Position numbers and translations under genes: made by a program
The notes under the pieces: model-generated
The model's input: the letters and a program-made list of their open reading frames with translations, nothing else
Told to the model about the DNA's origin: nothing
Database searches by the model: none
From: Haemaphysalis longicornis
Lineage: Eukaryota > Arthropoda > Arachnida > Ixodida > Ixodidae
Assembly (NCBI GenBank): GCA_013339765.2
Contig: CM023454.1
Coordinates: 151,934,480-151,998,479, forward strand
Reading direction: 5' to 3'
Length of the DNA stretch: 64,000 nt
Shown: one piece after another, positions 12,791-22,545 of the stretch
How the letters are laid out: each line of letters opens with the position of its first letter
Position numbering within the stretch: the first letter of the stretch is position 1

Positions 12791-12824
12791 TAATAAAGTT
12801 GTTCTCCTCCCTCCGGAAGTACGA

Positions 12825-12897
12825 AAGGGGGAAATTGCGTTGAGCCCATGACTGTATCGCATACTACTCAGGGTTCCCCCACGAGAAGATGGTGTAA
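12825..12897 (+). mobile_element. Right part of the split TIR element
   Basis: Continues the element interrupted at 7237: the internal AAATTGCGTTGAGCCCATG stretch corresponds to AAATTGCATTTACCCCATG at 17.88 kb, followed by the inverted end GCATACTACTCAGGGTTCCC and AGAAGATGGTGT. Confidence 0.85.
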
Positions 12898-13650
12898 TTT
12901 TATTAGATGCGACGGGGCTATGTCCCTCCCTTGTTGTTGCGCCGTCAACAACGCATGCCCCACTGCGGATGCGCGGCTTGCTGACGCCGGTGGTGTCTAC
13001 CCTTTAATGGCTCCTGGAGTGGCAGTGTTAGACCGTATCTTCCTGGCCGGCCCGAGTTGACCGAGCATGCGCAGTGGGGGTGTGGACGGCGCCACAACAA
13101 GGGAGGGACTTAGCTCCGACCATGAGATACTGAAGCGACAGTGTTGCCGGTGTCCTTCCTGGGCCGACACGACACGAGCACGCTTCCAAGGGCTCTTGGA
13201 GCGGCAGTGTTGCCGGTGTCTTCCTGGGCCGGCCCAAGAGGAGCCGAGCATGCGCAGTGGGGGTGTGGACGGTGCCACAACAAGGTAGGGACATAGCCCC
13301 GACCATGAGATGCTGGAGCGACAAGTGTTGCCGGTGTCTTCCTTGGCCGGCACGAGACGAGCACGCTTCCAAGGGTCCTGGAGGCGGCAGTGTTGCCGGT
13401 GTCTTCCTGGGCCGGCCCGAGATGAAGCCGAGCATGCGCAGTGGGGGTGTGACGGCGCCACAACAAGGGAGAGACGTAGCCCCGGCCATGAGATTCTGGA
13501 GCGACAGGTTGCCGGTGTCTTCCTGGGCTGGCACGAGACGAGCATGCTTCCAAGGGCTCCTGGAGCGGCAGTGTTGCCGGTGTCTTCCTGGGCCGGCGGA
13601 TGGACGGACGACGGACGACGGAGCCGAGAGCAAGAGATGCTTTGCATCTA
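12898..13650. repeat. GC-rich tandem array, ~183-bp period, family R
   Basis: The marker CATGCGCAGTGG occurs at 13066, 13249 and 13433, giving periods of 183 and 184 bases, with a partial further unit to about 13620. Each unit contains GTGTTGCCGGTGTCTTCCTGG, written here as GTGTTGCCGGTG then TCTTCCTGG, plus GGCACGAGACGAGC and a GACGGCGCCACAACAAGGGA stretch. The left flank (about 12900-12985) carries the same GGGCTATGTCCCTCCCTTGT / GCGCCGTC material in the opposite orientation. Related units recur at 18330-18736 and 20264-20552. Open frames across the array are products of GC-rich repetition, not genes. Confidence 0.85.
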
Positions 13651-13884
13651 AAATGGTTTTTTGTTTAAATGGACATGGAAGTGACTTGTAAAATTGGCCG
13701 CGTATCTGCTCCTTTCTCTGCAAATGTCGTCAAGTCTTTGTAGACATTTGGCAAGGAAATGCCCCCCTTTGCTTTCGCGCACACCTCTCATGCTGTTCCT
13801 GTACTGTCGCGCTCATCCCAAGGTAAACACACCAAGGGTTTGCTCTAGGCGATTTGAATTTACGGCGTTCCACTGCTAAAGGTG
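13651..13884. other. Unassigned spacer
   Basis: No feature recognised between the tandem array and the T-family copy. Confidence 0.4.
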
Positions 13885-14585
13885 GTGAAGAAATTTTTAA
13901 CCATTGTGGGATGAATTGCGCAAATTGTGGTCTGGAGTCCTTAGCCCATGTTTCTACCACTTTCGGTGCCAGTACACGACTTTTAGTAGAAAAATCGATA
14001 CAAAAGTACTCTCTTCCGCTCTGCATCCTCCTTGCCACTGTCCTATGACGTTCATTTCGTATGACGAATAGTGGAAGCCGGTTTGGCTTGGCTACTCTAC
14101 TGCACGGCTTTCCGACCGTCCAACCGAGCCAGTCGGGCGGCCGCTGGCGGCTTATCGCGTTCCGCTCGCTCAGTTAAAACTCAGCTACGACACGATTTTT
14201 GCCTTGAAGAATTTTACTTTAGGTCGGTCATGAACTCCACACAAGCGCACATCGGACGCTTCGCTGCCTTGTACATAAGGCCAATTAAAAGCGGCGAAAG
14301 AGTCAGCGAGGTTAATATAGGTACCAAGGAAATAAAATGAACAAAAATTTTCATTGCAGGGCATAAAAGCAAGGTACGGGGAAGAACTTTCGCGCTGCGG
14401 GAACAAGCACAGCTGTGAGCTGCACGACCAAACATTTGCGATCGCGTTTCCTGCCTAGGGAATGCCGTCGCTGAAGATGAGATATTAGCGGGAACTGGGG
14501 GACGCTTATTCTGCACGTGTTCTTCAAGAAATAGTCATCTAAGCTGCTGGGAATGTGGGAACTCGAAAAAGAATAAAAGTTGCAG
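13885..14585 (+). mobile_element. Partial copy of TIR element family T
   Basis: Aligns collinearly with the first ~750 bases of the longer copies at 50232-51560 (same strand) and 34192-35825 (opposite strand). Shared landmarks in order include CCATGTTTCTACCACT, a CTACTGCACGGCT stretch, GACGCTTCGCTG, GGTACCAAGGAAATAAAAT, GAACAAGCACAGC, and AATAGTCATCTAAGCTGCT. It stops at about 14585, before the point where the other copies carry a tRNA-like block. Terminal inverted repeats are not visible. No coding sequence. Confidence 0.75.
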
Positions 14586-16030
14586 GTGACATCTACGTAT
14601 GGATCTTCAGATGTAATACGCGATGGCATTACTTCGACTGCCAGGAGGTGTTTTAGAACGCAGTTGTTTTGTTTACGACATAAGCTTTACGAGAACTGAA
14701 GGTCAGAGAAGCGAGAAAAACTATCAGGGAGGATTTTTAATCGCCGTGGCCAAGAGAAACAAAGTTCCTCCGCGTTTCTGTGGCTAAAGATGTAAGCGTA
14801 AAAAATTTCGACTGTGGATTGGTTGTTGGTCAGTTTGAGCGAGAAGGTGTCAGTGTTTCAAAGTATTTATTGTCTGATACTTAAGCAGCCCGACAGAACA
14901 TTTTTGCTTCTCGCGAAGAGAGAGAGAGAGAGAGAGAGAGAGAAAGTGAGATAGAGGGTGCGTATGAAGCTCTTTGTTACGGAAAAAATAGTAGAACGGG
15001 CGTAAAGAGATGGTAAGAAGCTCGAGGGTGGAACCTGAAGTCTACGGCACCAGATGCAGAAGCTCCTTACCGTACCTTCTCATCAGCTCCCGCCGATCTT
15101 GAGGTAGGAGCTGGTCAAGGCTGCCTCCTAATGTTTTTACAGAAGTGGGATACGTAATGTTTGAGTTCTTCTCCGCTGAGAATACCCTCGGACATAACTA
15201 GGTTGCGGGGAAGATGATGGACGTTTCTCTGATTTTAGCAGAGTTATGTTAATGTTCGATATTCCCACCAAATATCTCCGCCCACATAGATTTTTAGATA
15301 ATTGTGTTAGTTTTCCACCACAGAGTTCGCGATTCTTTGGCATTGATACCCCCTTGTAGCGAGGAAAACATTTGTTCCTAGGGGCAGGATGAGGAGATAT
15401 CCTTAGCGTTCTTCTAGGAGGGTAGCGTGGTAGTCGTGGTCACAAGGAGCACGGCATGCAAGTTCCCGTGGCTCTCGTTCTCTTCAAGATCCTTGTGTAT
15501 GGGCGTCCAGGTTACGTTATTCATTTTCTGAATTCTGGAAGGTAGTATCTTTCAGAAACTTTGAGTATTCTGCCAGCAGAAAACATGCTAATGGATTTTG
15601 AGAGCCTGGAATAATGTTTAAACTTCTATTCGATGCTTCCGCTAGTCGGATTGCCAAGAGGATGTCTCGAACTTCCTGTATGTAGAACAGCCGTGCAATC
15701 ACAAAGATTGTCTTAGTCAACTGCAATATCTGCTGCCTCTTACTTTCGTACATGCCGGAATCGAGGTATACTGTGGTGTGATGAGGTTGAAACTTTCCTC
15801 AAATTATCTTGATCCTGTCATGTGCCTCTTCTTGTGTAAACGTTTGGATCCGCGTTCTTGGTAGAGGAGAGTTTTTATGCGGAGGCGCCGTATTCGTTTC
15901 TTTTCTCAGAGGGGTAACCTGCGTTCCTTACGATGGCGGTCCCGATTTATTTTCCCATCCGCTCACTTGCTGCTAATAGAGTGCTTTCTCTGATTTCTTC
16001 AAGAGCGTTATGAAGACACGATTTGAGGGC
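14586..16030. other. Unassigned DNA with a short GA microsatellite
   Basis: A (GA)n run lies at about 14918-14944. Otherwise no gene or mobile element is recognised. Two minus-strand frames of 68 and 78 codons (about 15137-15343 and 15517-15753) show no motif I know. Confidence 0.4.
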
Positions 16031-16034
16031 CTAT

Positions 16035-16250
16035 TCATCGTCGTCAACATCAACATCCTATTACGGTAGACGAAGGCCTCTCCTCTGTGGTTATGCGCTG
16101 CCCGAGTCCATTGTTTGCCGCCGAATGTCACCATTTCTTCTCTCCAATCGGGTTAATAGCCTTCCCCATCTTCTCTACCCGTCTCTGGTTGTCGATTCTG
16201 TTTTACTGGTGAACCACCGGTGTTCAGTTCGCCTCACGGTCAAAATTGCG
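16035..16250 (-). mobile_element. Degenerate RTE-type LINE 3' end
   Basis: Read on the plus strand, CATCAACATCCTATTACGG, GACGAAGGCCTCTCC and a later TCGATTCTGTTTTACTGG...CCACCGG stretch align in order with the 3' part of the RTE copy at 40.85-41.05 kb and with the general form of tick RTE tails (from memory). Frames are destroyed. It would be a minus-strand 3' remnant. Confidence 0.4.
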
Positions 16251-16299
16251 AGGTTGGAAACTACCCTATATGCTGTACTGATGATGGCGTTTTTTATTG

Positions 16300-16450
16300 A
16301 AAATGTTTAAAAATGAAAATGTTTGAAAATGTAGCTGTGCCTTATTCATGTGCTTTTGTATCTTGTACACTGTTCGTCAGTGCCCGCTCCCCTCTGCAAT
16401 GCTGTAAAGCCCTGAGGGTACAATAAACGAAAAATGAAACGAAAAAAATG
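16300..16450 (+). mobile_element. LINE 3' terminal remnant
   Basis: The segment ends CCTGAGGGTACAATAAACG followed by AAATGAAAC-type A-rich units, like the 3' end of the plus-strand LINE at 52.56-52.62 kb (CTGAGGGTAAAATTAATAAAATGAAATGAAAT, given here only as CTGAGGGTAAAATT). Only the untranslated tail seems present. Confidence 0.4.
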
Positions 16451-16589
16451 AAAAAAACTGATTATGCAATCTGCGCGAAAAAAATTAAGGTGTTTGAAGC
16501 TGAAGCCGGGATTATTTATGAGAGCTTATTATTTGCTGAACATGCAGCGAAGAGAAATATTGCGGCAGCTGTCCAATGGCGACAGTTGA

Positions 16590-17400
16590 ACGTCTTCACT
16601 TCACTTCACTTCACTTCACTTCACTTCACTTCACTTTATTTCCTTAAGGACCCCACAGGGGGTGTTACATAAGGGGTGGGTTGTTCAACATAGATACAAA
16701 AGCCACAGGTTAACATTGCAGACACCCTTTGAATAAAACTCGATGGACAGGTGATTGAAACAACATCGTGGGGAAGGTAATTTTATTCTTTGGCGGTGCG
16801 GCAGAGAAATGATGCAGAAAATGTTGGGGTGCCAGATCGGGGTCGGAAGACTTGAAGTGGATGACCAGTGCGGGGGGAAATGCGTGCGGCGGGAGCGATG
16901 TAAGGTGGTTCGTGGAGTGAGCTGTGGTACAACTTGTGGTACAGTGACAAACTAGCAATTCTGCGCCGAAGGGAAAGACTTGACAGACCGGATTCATTTT
17001 AAGGGATGAAACACTGACATCGTAAGAATAAGAAGAATGAATGAAACGAGCGGCGCGATTTTCCACTGCTTCGATAGCGTTGATCAAATAAACTTGATGA
17101 GGGCACCAGATTTATTATGTGGTATGCTAGAGCTGATATTTTAGTTACGTGATATGAAGCGGGCTGCTCTATTTTGAATCCTTCCTGCCGTTTTGTTTAA
17201 TCAGTTTTGGTGAGGGGGACAAATTCTTGAGGCGAATTTCAATATTGGTACAATAAAATATATGAGCCCAGTTTTGAAATATATGAAGCCGAGTAGGAGA
17301 ATTCCGCAACTTCGGAGCAAGGCAACATGATATGTGGGGCCCATGAAAGATTCGCTGCATCTGCAGGAAGATGTCAGGGAAAACATAGTGTTATTCAAAC
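16590..17400 (-). pseudogene. 3' part of a FADD-type LINE ORF2 with GAAGT tail
   Basis: Minus-strand remnant of the RT C-terminal region. The best segment reads NAIEAVENRAARFIHSSYSY and DVSVSSLK (about 17087-16990), the conserved block that follows the RT thumb in this LINE group. Upstream, LRNSPT near 17320 fits the preceding helix, but frames shift. The 3' untranslated end (TAACACCCCCTGTGGGGTCC then TTAAGGAAATAAAG) runs into a (GAAGT)n tail, seen on the plus strand as (CACTT)n at about 16595-16636. The same 3' end closes the plus-strand LINE at 40.8 kb. It is 5' truncated and inactive. Confidence 0.75.
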
Positions 17401-17691
17401 AAAAGGAAAACTCACAGTTATAGGTGTACGGCCTCCCATATTGTCAAATTCAATTTCATTTGGGGAAATATTTGCAACAAATATTTCCATAAAAATTGCT
17501 GGTTTACTCAATCATTTCTTCTGCGTGCCTGTACCGCAAAGCATCGAGTTGTTCTATCAACATTCATGTACAGAGTACATTATTACATGTACAGTACAAG
17601 GGCCAAACAGGCACAACAGAAACTCGTAAACGTAAGTATCGGAAAGCACGATTGTTTTCAGGCTTGCTGAAGTGGGATTCACGCGGGGGAT
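17401..17691. other. Unassigned DNA
   Basis: No feature recognised between the LINE remnant and the TIR element. Confidence 0.4.
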
Positions 17692-17945
17692 AAAAAATTA
17701 CACCATCTTCCCGTACAGGAGATGCAGGCATGGGAAGCAGGCATGGGGTCGATTCAGGTGCCCATTAGTTTTCAGTTCGACGTTTCCGTGAGGTTGAGGT
17801 GTGTAGCTACCGTTATATTTGCCCTGTGGTTTCCATGGTAACTACCACACTTTTCATTTACCGGAACTACGAAATGGAAAATTGCATTTACCCCATGGCT
17901 GTTTCGCATACTACTCAGGGTTTCCCTATGGGAAGATGGTGCACA
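17692..17945 (+). mobile_element. Intact short TIR element (copy 2)
   Basis: About 250 bases with ends ACACCATCTTCCCGTACAGG on the left and ...CTATGGGAAGATGGTGCACA on the right. The interior contains GTTTTCAGTTCGACGTTTCC and GGTTTCCATGGTAACTACCA, shared with the split copy at 7059/12897. It supplies the uninterrupted reference for the LINE insertion site (GGAACTACGAAATGG). It is noncoding, presumably mobilised by a transposase in trans (inference). Confidence 0.85.
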
Positions 17946-17972
17946 TGTTATTGGAGGGGTGTCGGGGTTTGT

Positions 17973-17977
<5 letters not shown>

Positions 17978-18052
<75 letters not shown>
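17978..18052. repeat. (GA)n microsatellite
   Basis: An almost pure GA dinucleotide run of about 75 bases. The ER-repeat open frame across it is not a gene. Confidence 0.97.
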
Positions 18053-18054
<2 letters not shown>

Positions 18055-18085
18055 GTTGTACGTGGTATGAGTTTGTCTTTATTTA

Positions 18086-18290
18086 AGCGTTATCATCCTC
18101 ATGTTCAACGTAGGTGACGTCGAGCTGTGGTTTGCGTTCCGCTTTGATTATGACCGCCTTAAGGTCTGTGAAATGTAAAGTCAAGGGCTGTTGCAGCGGA
18201 TGAACCCTAAAGTTGCTGAAGATGAGGTCGATGCACGTTCCCCGGATGGTTGTGGGCTGCTTGTAATCACGGCCCGCCGAGACTCGCCGA
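18086..18290 (-). pseudogene. C-terminal fragment of an EEP-type endonuclease, possibly Helitron-derived
   Basis: On the minus strand an open frame reads DYKQPTTIRGTCIDLIFSNF and then RVHPLQQPLTLHFTDLKAVI before stopping near 18083. The TT(x)RGTCID(x)(x)F block followed by a HFTDHKAV-like ending resembles the end of the endonuclease/exonuclease/phosphatase domains found in Helitron/Helentron-type transposons and their PIF1-helicase-linked proteins (recalled, not searched). The catalytic SDH or TDH position reads TDL, so the histidine is lost. Upstream of about 18290 the frame runs into family R repeats. A LINE endonuclease is the alternative. Confidence 0.4.
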
Positions 18291-18329
18291 CGCACGCGCT
18301 GCCTACGACGATGAAACGCCGAAGGCGCG

Positions 18330-18450
18330 TGAAGCGTGCTCGTCTCGTGCCGGCCCAGGAAGCCACCGGCAACACTGTCGCTCCAGGAGCCCTTAAAGGG
18401 GAAGCGTGCTCGTCTCGTGCCGGCCCAAGAAGACACCGGCAACACTGTCG
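18330..18450 (-). repeat. Two inverted family R subunits
   Basis: The segment GTGCTCGTCTCGTGCCGGCC ... GACACCGGCAACACTGTCGC occurs twice, about 72 bases apart. It is the reverse complement of the core of the 13 kb tandem units (GACAGTGTTGCCGGTGTC ... GGCACGAGACGAGC). So the family is present here in the opposite orientation. Confidence 0.8.
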
Positions 18451-18736
18451 CTACAGGAGCCATGAAAGGGACGGGGCGTTCAGCAAGCCGCGCATGCGCA
18501 GTGTGGGTGTGGACGGCGCAACAACGACAACTACAAGGGAGGGAATCGCCCCGAGCATGACATGCTTCGCATCTAAAGTTCATTCAGTCCCTCCCCGCGC
18601 CCCATATTACATAGGGATGGTGTGTGTCCATGTTCTACAGACAATCCCCGCTTCATCGGGACTGCTTCGTGGTTGGCGCAGTGCGCCTCACCCGTCTTGC
18701 AACTCCGCTTTTTTAAACACGAAAGTGTTTTATTCC
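18451..18736 (+). repeat. First copy of a ~288-bp direct duplication
   Basis: Begins CTACAGGAGCCATGAAAGGG and ends AACACGAAAGTGTTTTATTCC. It matches 20264-20552 at nearly every base, with roughly ten differences by eye. It includes the family R segment with CATGCGCAGTGTGGGTGTGG and a GCACATTGTGG-free unique part (CCATATTACATAGG, GGTTGGCGCAGTGCGCC). It has no coding role that I can see. Confidence 0.9.
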
Positions 18737-20263
18737 CGGCTACACGAAGATTTTGGTGACCTGATATCCGTCACGGAAGTAACGTCGCCAGAAAAAGTGC
18801 AATTGACGCGGCGGCGCCCGGTTTTGATTCCACGACTCTCTGGTCGCGAGGGTGTGTACGAAACGCGCTCCTGACTGCGCTACGAACGGACGCGTGAATG
18901 TGACGACAAACGCGCCTTATAGCCTTGCAGATGGTGCTGCGTGGCCTCCGCGATCTGCTGCGCGCCGCCGTGCCCGGTCCGCTGCTTCTTTGCTCATTTT
19001 GCTACAGCGGACCGTGTGTTCACCAAACGATTCCCTGACGACCCGTTTCTTTTCGTTCGCGAGGACGGTTTTCGAGCGCTGTGGTTTCAGTCGGATTTAC
19101 GCAATGCTCCGGCGCGTGCAGTCCAGTGTCTAACGTTGATTCGTCTAACGGTGCAATACCGACGAAATACAAATAGCGACGTACAAGTTCATATCGATGC
19201 CCAATAAACATTCAGCTGGTCCTGTGAATGCACATTTCACTTTCGTGTTTTAGCGGTTCCTATCTGAGTTGCGGCTGACGACGGACGTGGTGAGTCGGCC
19301 GGCCCACGTTTCTGGCTGGTATGGGGTGGCTGCTGCCGAAGCGCCGAATCTTTTCCACAGCCCATGACCGCCAGTGGAAAACGTAATAGAATGTGTCAAC
19401 AGCGCACCCACTGAGAGATCTTTGACCATGAAGCTAAAGCACTAGGCAACGGCAAAGCAATCCCCGCAGAGGCCGCCCCTGATCACAGCGGCGCCGCTCC
19501 CGACGGCCCGCTGCTTGCGCCCCTGGAGAATCTAGTGACGGCCCCTCATGTGTGCGCGTGAAGCCGTGACGTGCGGTCACTTGGTACGCCGCGCGAGGAG
19601 TGAATGGGTGGATTTTATTCTCTTTGTGAATCTCCCTCAAGATGCGAAGTCGATTTTTTGAAAGCCGAGCTGGCAAGTTTCTACAGTGTGCGAGGCAGCG
19701 AGGCAGTGTGCGAGGCAGTGTGCGAGGCAGTGTGTGAGGCAGCCCTAAGCAGCGCTAGTATTAAACCAAGAGTGTAAAACATGGTTATATTAGTCCTTTT
19801 TGGTAAGATGACATGTCATCACCCCGCTTCAAAGAGGAAACCAATAGCAATCATCATCATCATCATCATCATCGAGGCGTCATACCATCTAGAAGCTCAG
19901 AACACCCTGTCCTCTTCCATTTAATTCGCGTGGGATGCCGGTACACAGACCGACGGAATGGCTGTTAGCCGCATGAGTGTTCCAGTCACACACAAAACGA
20001 AGGGAACGTAACTGCGCTAGCTACGAGCGACGCTAACGAGTGCTCACTCCACGGACGTAACCGTCTCCTTCATTTCATCACCATGCAGAGGGTAAGGACG
20101 GCCTGAATGGTGATTTATCCCTTTTACTGGACCAAAAGCCTTCCTTCTCCGTATTACAGGTTCTCGTAAGAAGTGCTCCGTCAGCCCGTGTGGACCCTGA
20201 TGCCTCCGCAACGTAGACAAGGCGAAAACCACTGTGCGGAATCCTTCGACGTCGCCCTCCACC
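18737..20263. other. Unassigned DNA between two direct repeats
   Basis: No gene recognised. It contains a tandem GTGTGCGAGGCAGT-type unit at about 19684-19742 and an (ATC)n run near 19849-19873. Flanking by near-identical direct repeats recalls a small LTR-type element, but no primer-binding site, polypurine tract or protein was seen. Confidence 0.45.
19684..19742 (+). repeat. Short tandem repeat, 14-base unit
   Basis: About four copies of GTGTGCGAGGCA with small variants, head to tail. Confidence 0.75.
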
Positions 20264-20552
20264 GCTACAGGAGCCATGAAAGGGACCGGGCGTTCTGCAA
20301 GCCGCGCATGCGCAGTGTGGGTGTGGACGGCGCAACAACGACAACGACAAGGGAGGGAATCGCCCCGACCATGACATGCTTCGCATCTTAAAGTTCATTC
20401 AGTCCCTCCCCGCGCCCCATATTACATAGGTATGGTGTGTGTCCATGTTATACAGACAATCCCCGCTTCATCGCTACTCCTTCGTGGTTGGCGCAGTGCG
20501 CCTCACCCGTCTTGCAACTCCGCTTTTTTAAACACGAAAGTGTTTTTATTCC
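20264..20552 (+). repeat. Second copy of the ~288-bp direct duplication
   Basis: Begins CTACAGGAGCCATGAAAGGG and ends at TTTTTATTCC near 20552. It is in direct orientation to 18451-18736. The flanking sequences on both sides differ from those of the first copy, so this is a dispersed repeat or an LTR-like pair rather than a simple tandem. Confidence 0.9.
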
Positions 20553-21550
20553 AGTCGGCCTGATATTGAAGAAGCCGCCAAACATTCATAACTTGACGGG
20601 CCGGGTTTCTTGTGAGCTTGACCCCCGGACTATCTCGGGCTCACCTAACTGTCGCGTTTCAGTTCGGCGAAAAAATCAGCGTCCTCAGAGCGCACTTGCG
20701 CCCTGCGCGTTGAGCCCCTCAGAATCTTCTCCCTTCCCGCCACTACGACTTCACTAGATTTTGCGAGCTATGCCCTCTCCCACTCCTACTGCTTCACTTC
20801 GGTAGCGTCCGCACTCCGCCTCACTACACGGCACAAAGGAAGGTACGTCAGGTGGCAGCGAATCACGTGACTGGCAAGGATTCAGAGTCGGTTACAAGCG
20901 GAGTGTTAGGTGAAGTTGAGGCTTCTCCCATGTCGAGAAATTTTTTTATGCCCAGCTCCACCTGTATCTTAACAGCCCCGCTAAGGATTGAGATGGAGAA
21001 AATACAGCTTGCAGAAGAGTTTTCAGCCATGCAAGAAACGACCTCGCCGATAGCTTGAGCCTCTGATGTTCATAAACCCGGTCCGCCTTTACAGCTTGGT
21101 TGGTCTGGAGCTGCGCGGAGTGCAGGGATGACCATAATTTATGCCGATGCTAAATTTCATTGTAAGAGTCTTCGTTATCAGGCTTAAGAATGGTACATAT
21201 CAACCCAGACCCACTCTACCACAGAGGACAGCAGTCAGGTCGATTCTGGCTGTGAGACGTCCCAATTTTGGCCTCCCACAAGCACAAGTCCCATCGGTCA
21301 GCGCATGAAGCCCCGCTGCATGTGCACGCCGACCTCACCACACCCTCGCACATGCATACCCGGCAACCGGTGACACGCGTGTGCTTAGGCGTGAAATACA
21401 TTCCAACCAAAAAAAGTAGCTCCGGAATCCTTCAAGCACGACGACAGAACACCAACGATCGTCACACCAGCGAGGCTTCAAGAAGGAAGCAAAAAACACT
21501 ATGTTTTGGGGCGAAAAATTTTCATTCTACGTCTACTTATTCCACCTCAC
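20553..21550. other. Unassigned DNA
   Basis: No supported gene or repeat in this stretch. Confidence 0.4.
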
Positions 21551-22545
21551 CATGACTTCGTTGTAGCGCCAACAAAACGAAAGGGGGCGACGGTACAAGC
21601 GCTAACTTCCAACTCAGTTTATTGGAAAAATGCGGGAATTTAAGAAACACTTTTCAAAAGAAACAAAGATAGGAAAGAACAGAAAAAAACAGGTCATGAC
21701 AAAAATTTGCACACAAATATTATTCGCACCCACACTCTGACGTCGAGAAAAGGCAGGACGAGGCATTAACATTAACTAAGGTGGCACCCCCCCCCCACCC
21801 CCTCAGATAGCTAATCTCCTTATCCGATAAGGCCACGGATGGCGCGGACACGCAACGATCCCCCAGGCGTGCTATTTCGGAGCCTCGATAATTTCTCGTG
21901 TCTTTGTGTTGGCGTGACGAGCGATGACGGCAACAACTGTCGAAGAAAGGCGTACACCGCAATCGCGGCAATGAATGCCCAAGTGGCCCTTGACAACTAT
22001 TAACATTGTTGTCATGCTCACGCAGTCGGTCGTTCAGGCACCGACCTGTTTGGCCGACATATACTTTACGGCACTTCAGGGGAATGGCGTACACAACGTT
22101 TCTCATGCATGGAACTAACGGCTTTTTGTGGTTCTTGTCACACATTGGTTGCCGGGGAGCTGCGCCGTCATTTATGTGGCAAAGGCTTAACAATTTCCTT
22201 GTGGCGGAAAACATAACATTCACCTCGGCCTTCGCACCAATCTTCTTCAGCCTATGTGACAGGTAGTGAAAGTAGGGAATCACAGCGAGCCGTTTCTTGA
22301 TAGGGCAATCAGCGCCGTTACGCGCCTCAAGGCTGGCATCTCGACCGCGTGCTTGATCGCCATGAGTAAGGCCTCAGCGAGAGAGGTGACAAGCTGTGTT
22401 TTTTCTGTTCTTTCCTAGCTTTGTTTCTTTTGATAAGTGTTTCTTAAATTCACGCATTTTTTCAATCAACTGAGTTGGAAGTTAGCGCTTGTACCCGTCG
22501 CCCCCTTTGTCCTTGTCGTTTTGTTGGCGCTACACGAAGTCATGG
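21551..22545 (-). mobile_element. Penelope-like element with inverted ends
   Basis: A truncated PLE on the minus strand. Its ends are inverted copies of about 145-150 bases: left about 21551-21694 (TAGCGCCAACAAAACG, AAGCGCTAACTTCCAACTC) and right about 22395-22545 (GAGTTGGAAGTTAGCGCTT, CGTTTTGTTGGCGCTA). The left arm lacks a short segment (about 8 bases) found on the right. Inverted partial copies of terminal sequence are typical of Penelope insertions. Between the arms lies the GIY-YIG endonuclease end of the single PLE protein; the RT part is missing. Confidence 0.85.
21720..22283 (-). pseudogene. Penelope-like protein, C-terminal GIY-YIG endonuclease
   Basis: The C-terminal nuclease of a Penelope-like reverse transcriptase, which makes the target nick for insertion. 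The 187-codon frame starts inside the linker (FHYLSHRLKKIGAKAEVNV). The GIY-type strand is VVYAIP at residues 63-68, the YIG-type motif is VYVGQTG at 74-80, and the conserved arginine is in RLREH near 86-90. A frameshift follows at about residue 103: an alternative frame reads GHLGIHCRDCG, the CCHC-like part normally next. It later returns toward ARLGDRCVSAPSVALSDKEI. The protein is broken and lacks its RT domain. Confidence 0.85.

Larger units (their letters stand above)
7238..12814 (+). mobile_element. LINE with EN, RT and RNase H, nearly full length, inside a TIR element
   Basis: A non-LTR retrotransposon of about 5.6 kb with a 5' leader, ORF1 (zinc knuckles and coiled coil), ORF2 (endonuclease, reverse transcriptase, RNase H, C-terminal zinc motif) and a 3' end AATAAAGTTGTTCTCCTCCC. 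It is flanked by GGAACTACGA at 7228-7237 and GGAAGTACGA at 12815-12824, a target duplication with one change. Removing the LINE and one flank restores the TIR element seen intact at 17.7 kb. All reading frames are broken, so it is an inactive copy. The same 3' end type occurs at 55.84 kb. Presence of RNase H places it in the I/LOA/R1-like group; the exact clade is uncertain. Confidence 0.88.

Noticed and set aside
13028..13723. Minus-strand frames of 216 and 231 codons with repeated PRKTPATLP-like units
   Set aside because: They are translations of the ~183-bp tandem array in different phases; the periodic protein follows from the DNA repeat.
18795..18895. Possible tRNA-derived SINE
   Set aside because: An A-box-like TAGCGCAGTCAGG reads on the minus strand but the B-box-like GGTTTTGATTCC reads on the plus strand, so they do not form one promoter.
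18451..20552. Complete LTR retrotransposon bounded by the 288-bp repeats
   Set aside because: The 1.5-kb interior has no gag, protease, RT or integrase, and no clear primer-binding site or polypurine tract.
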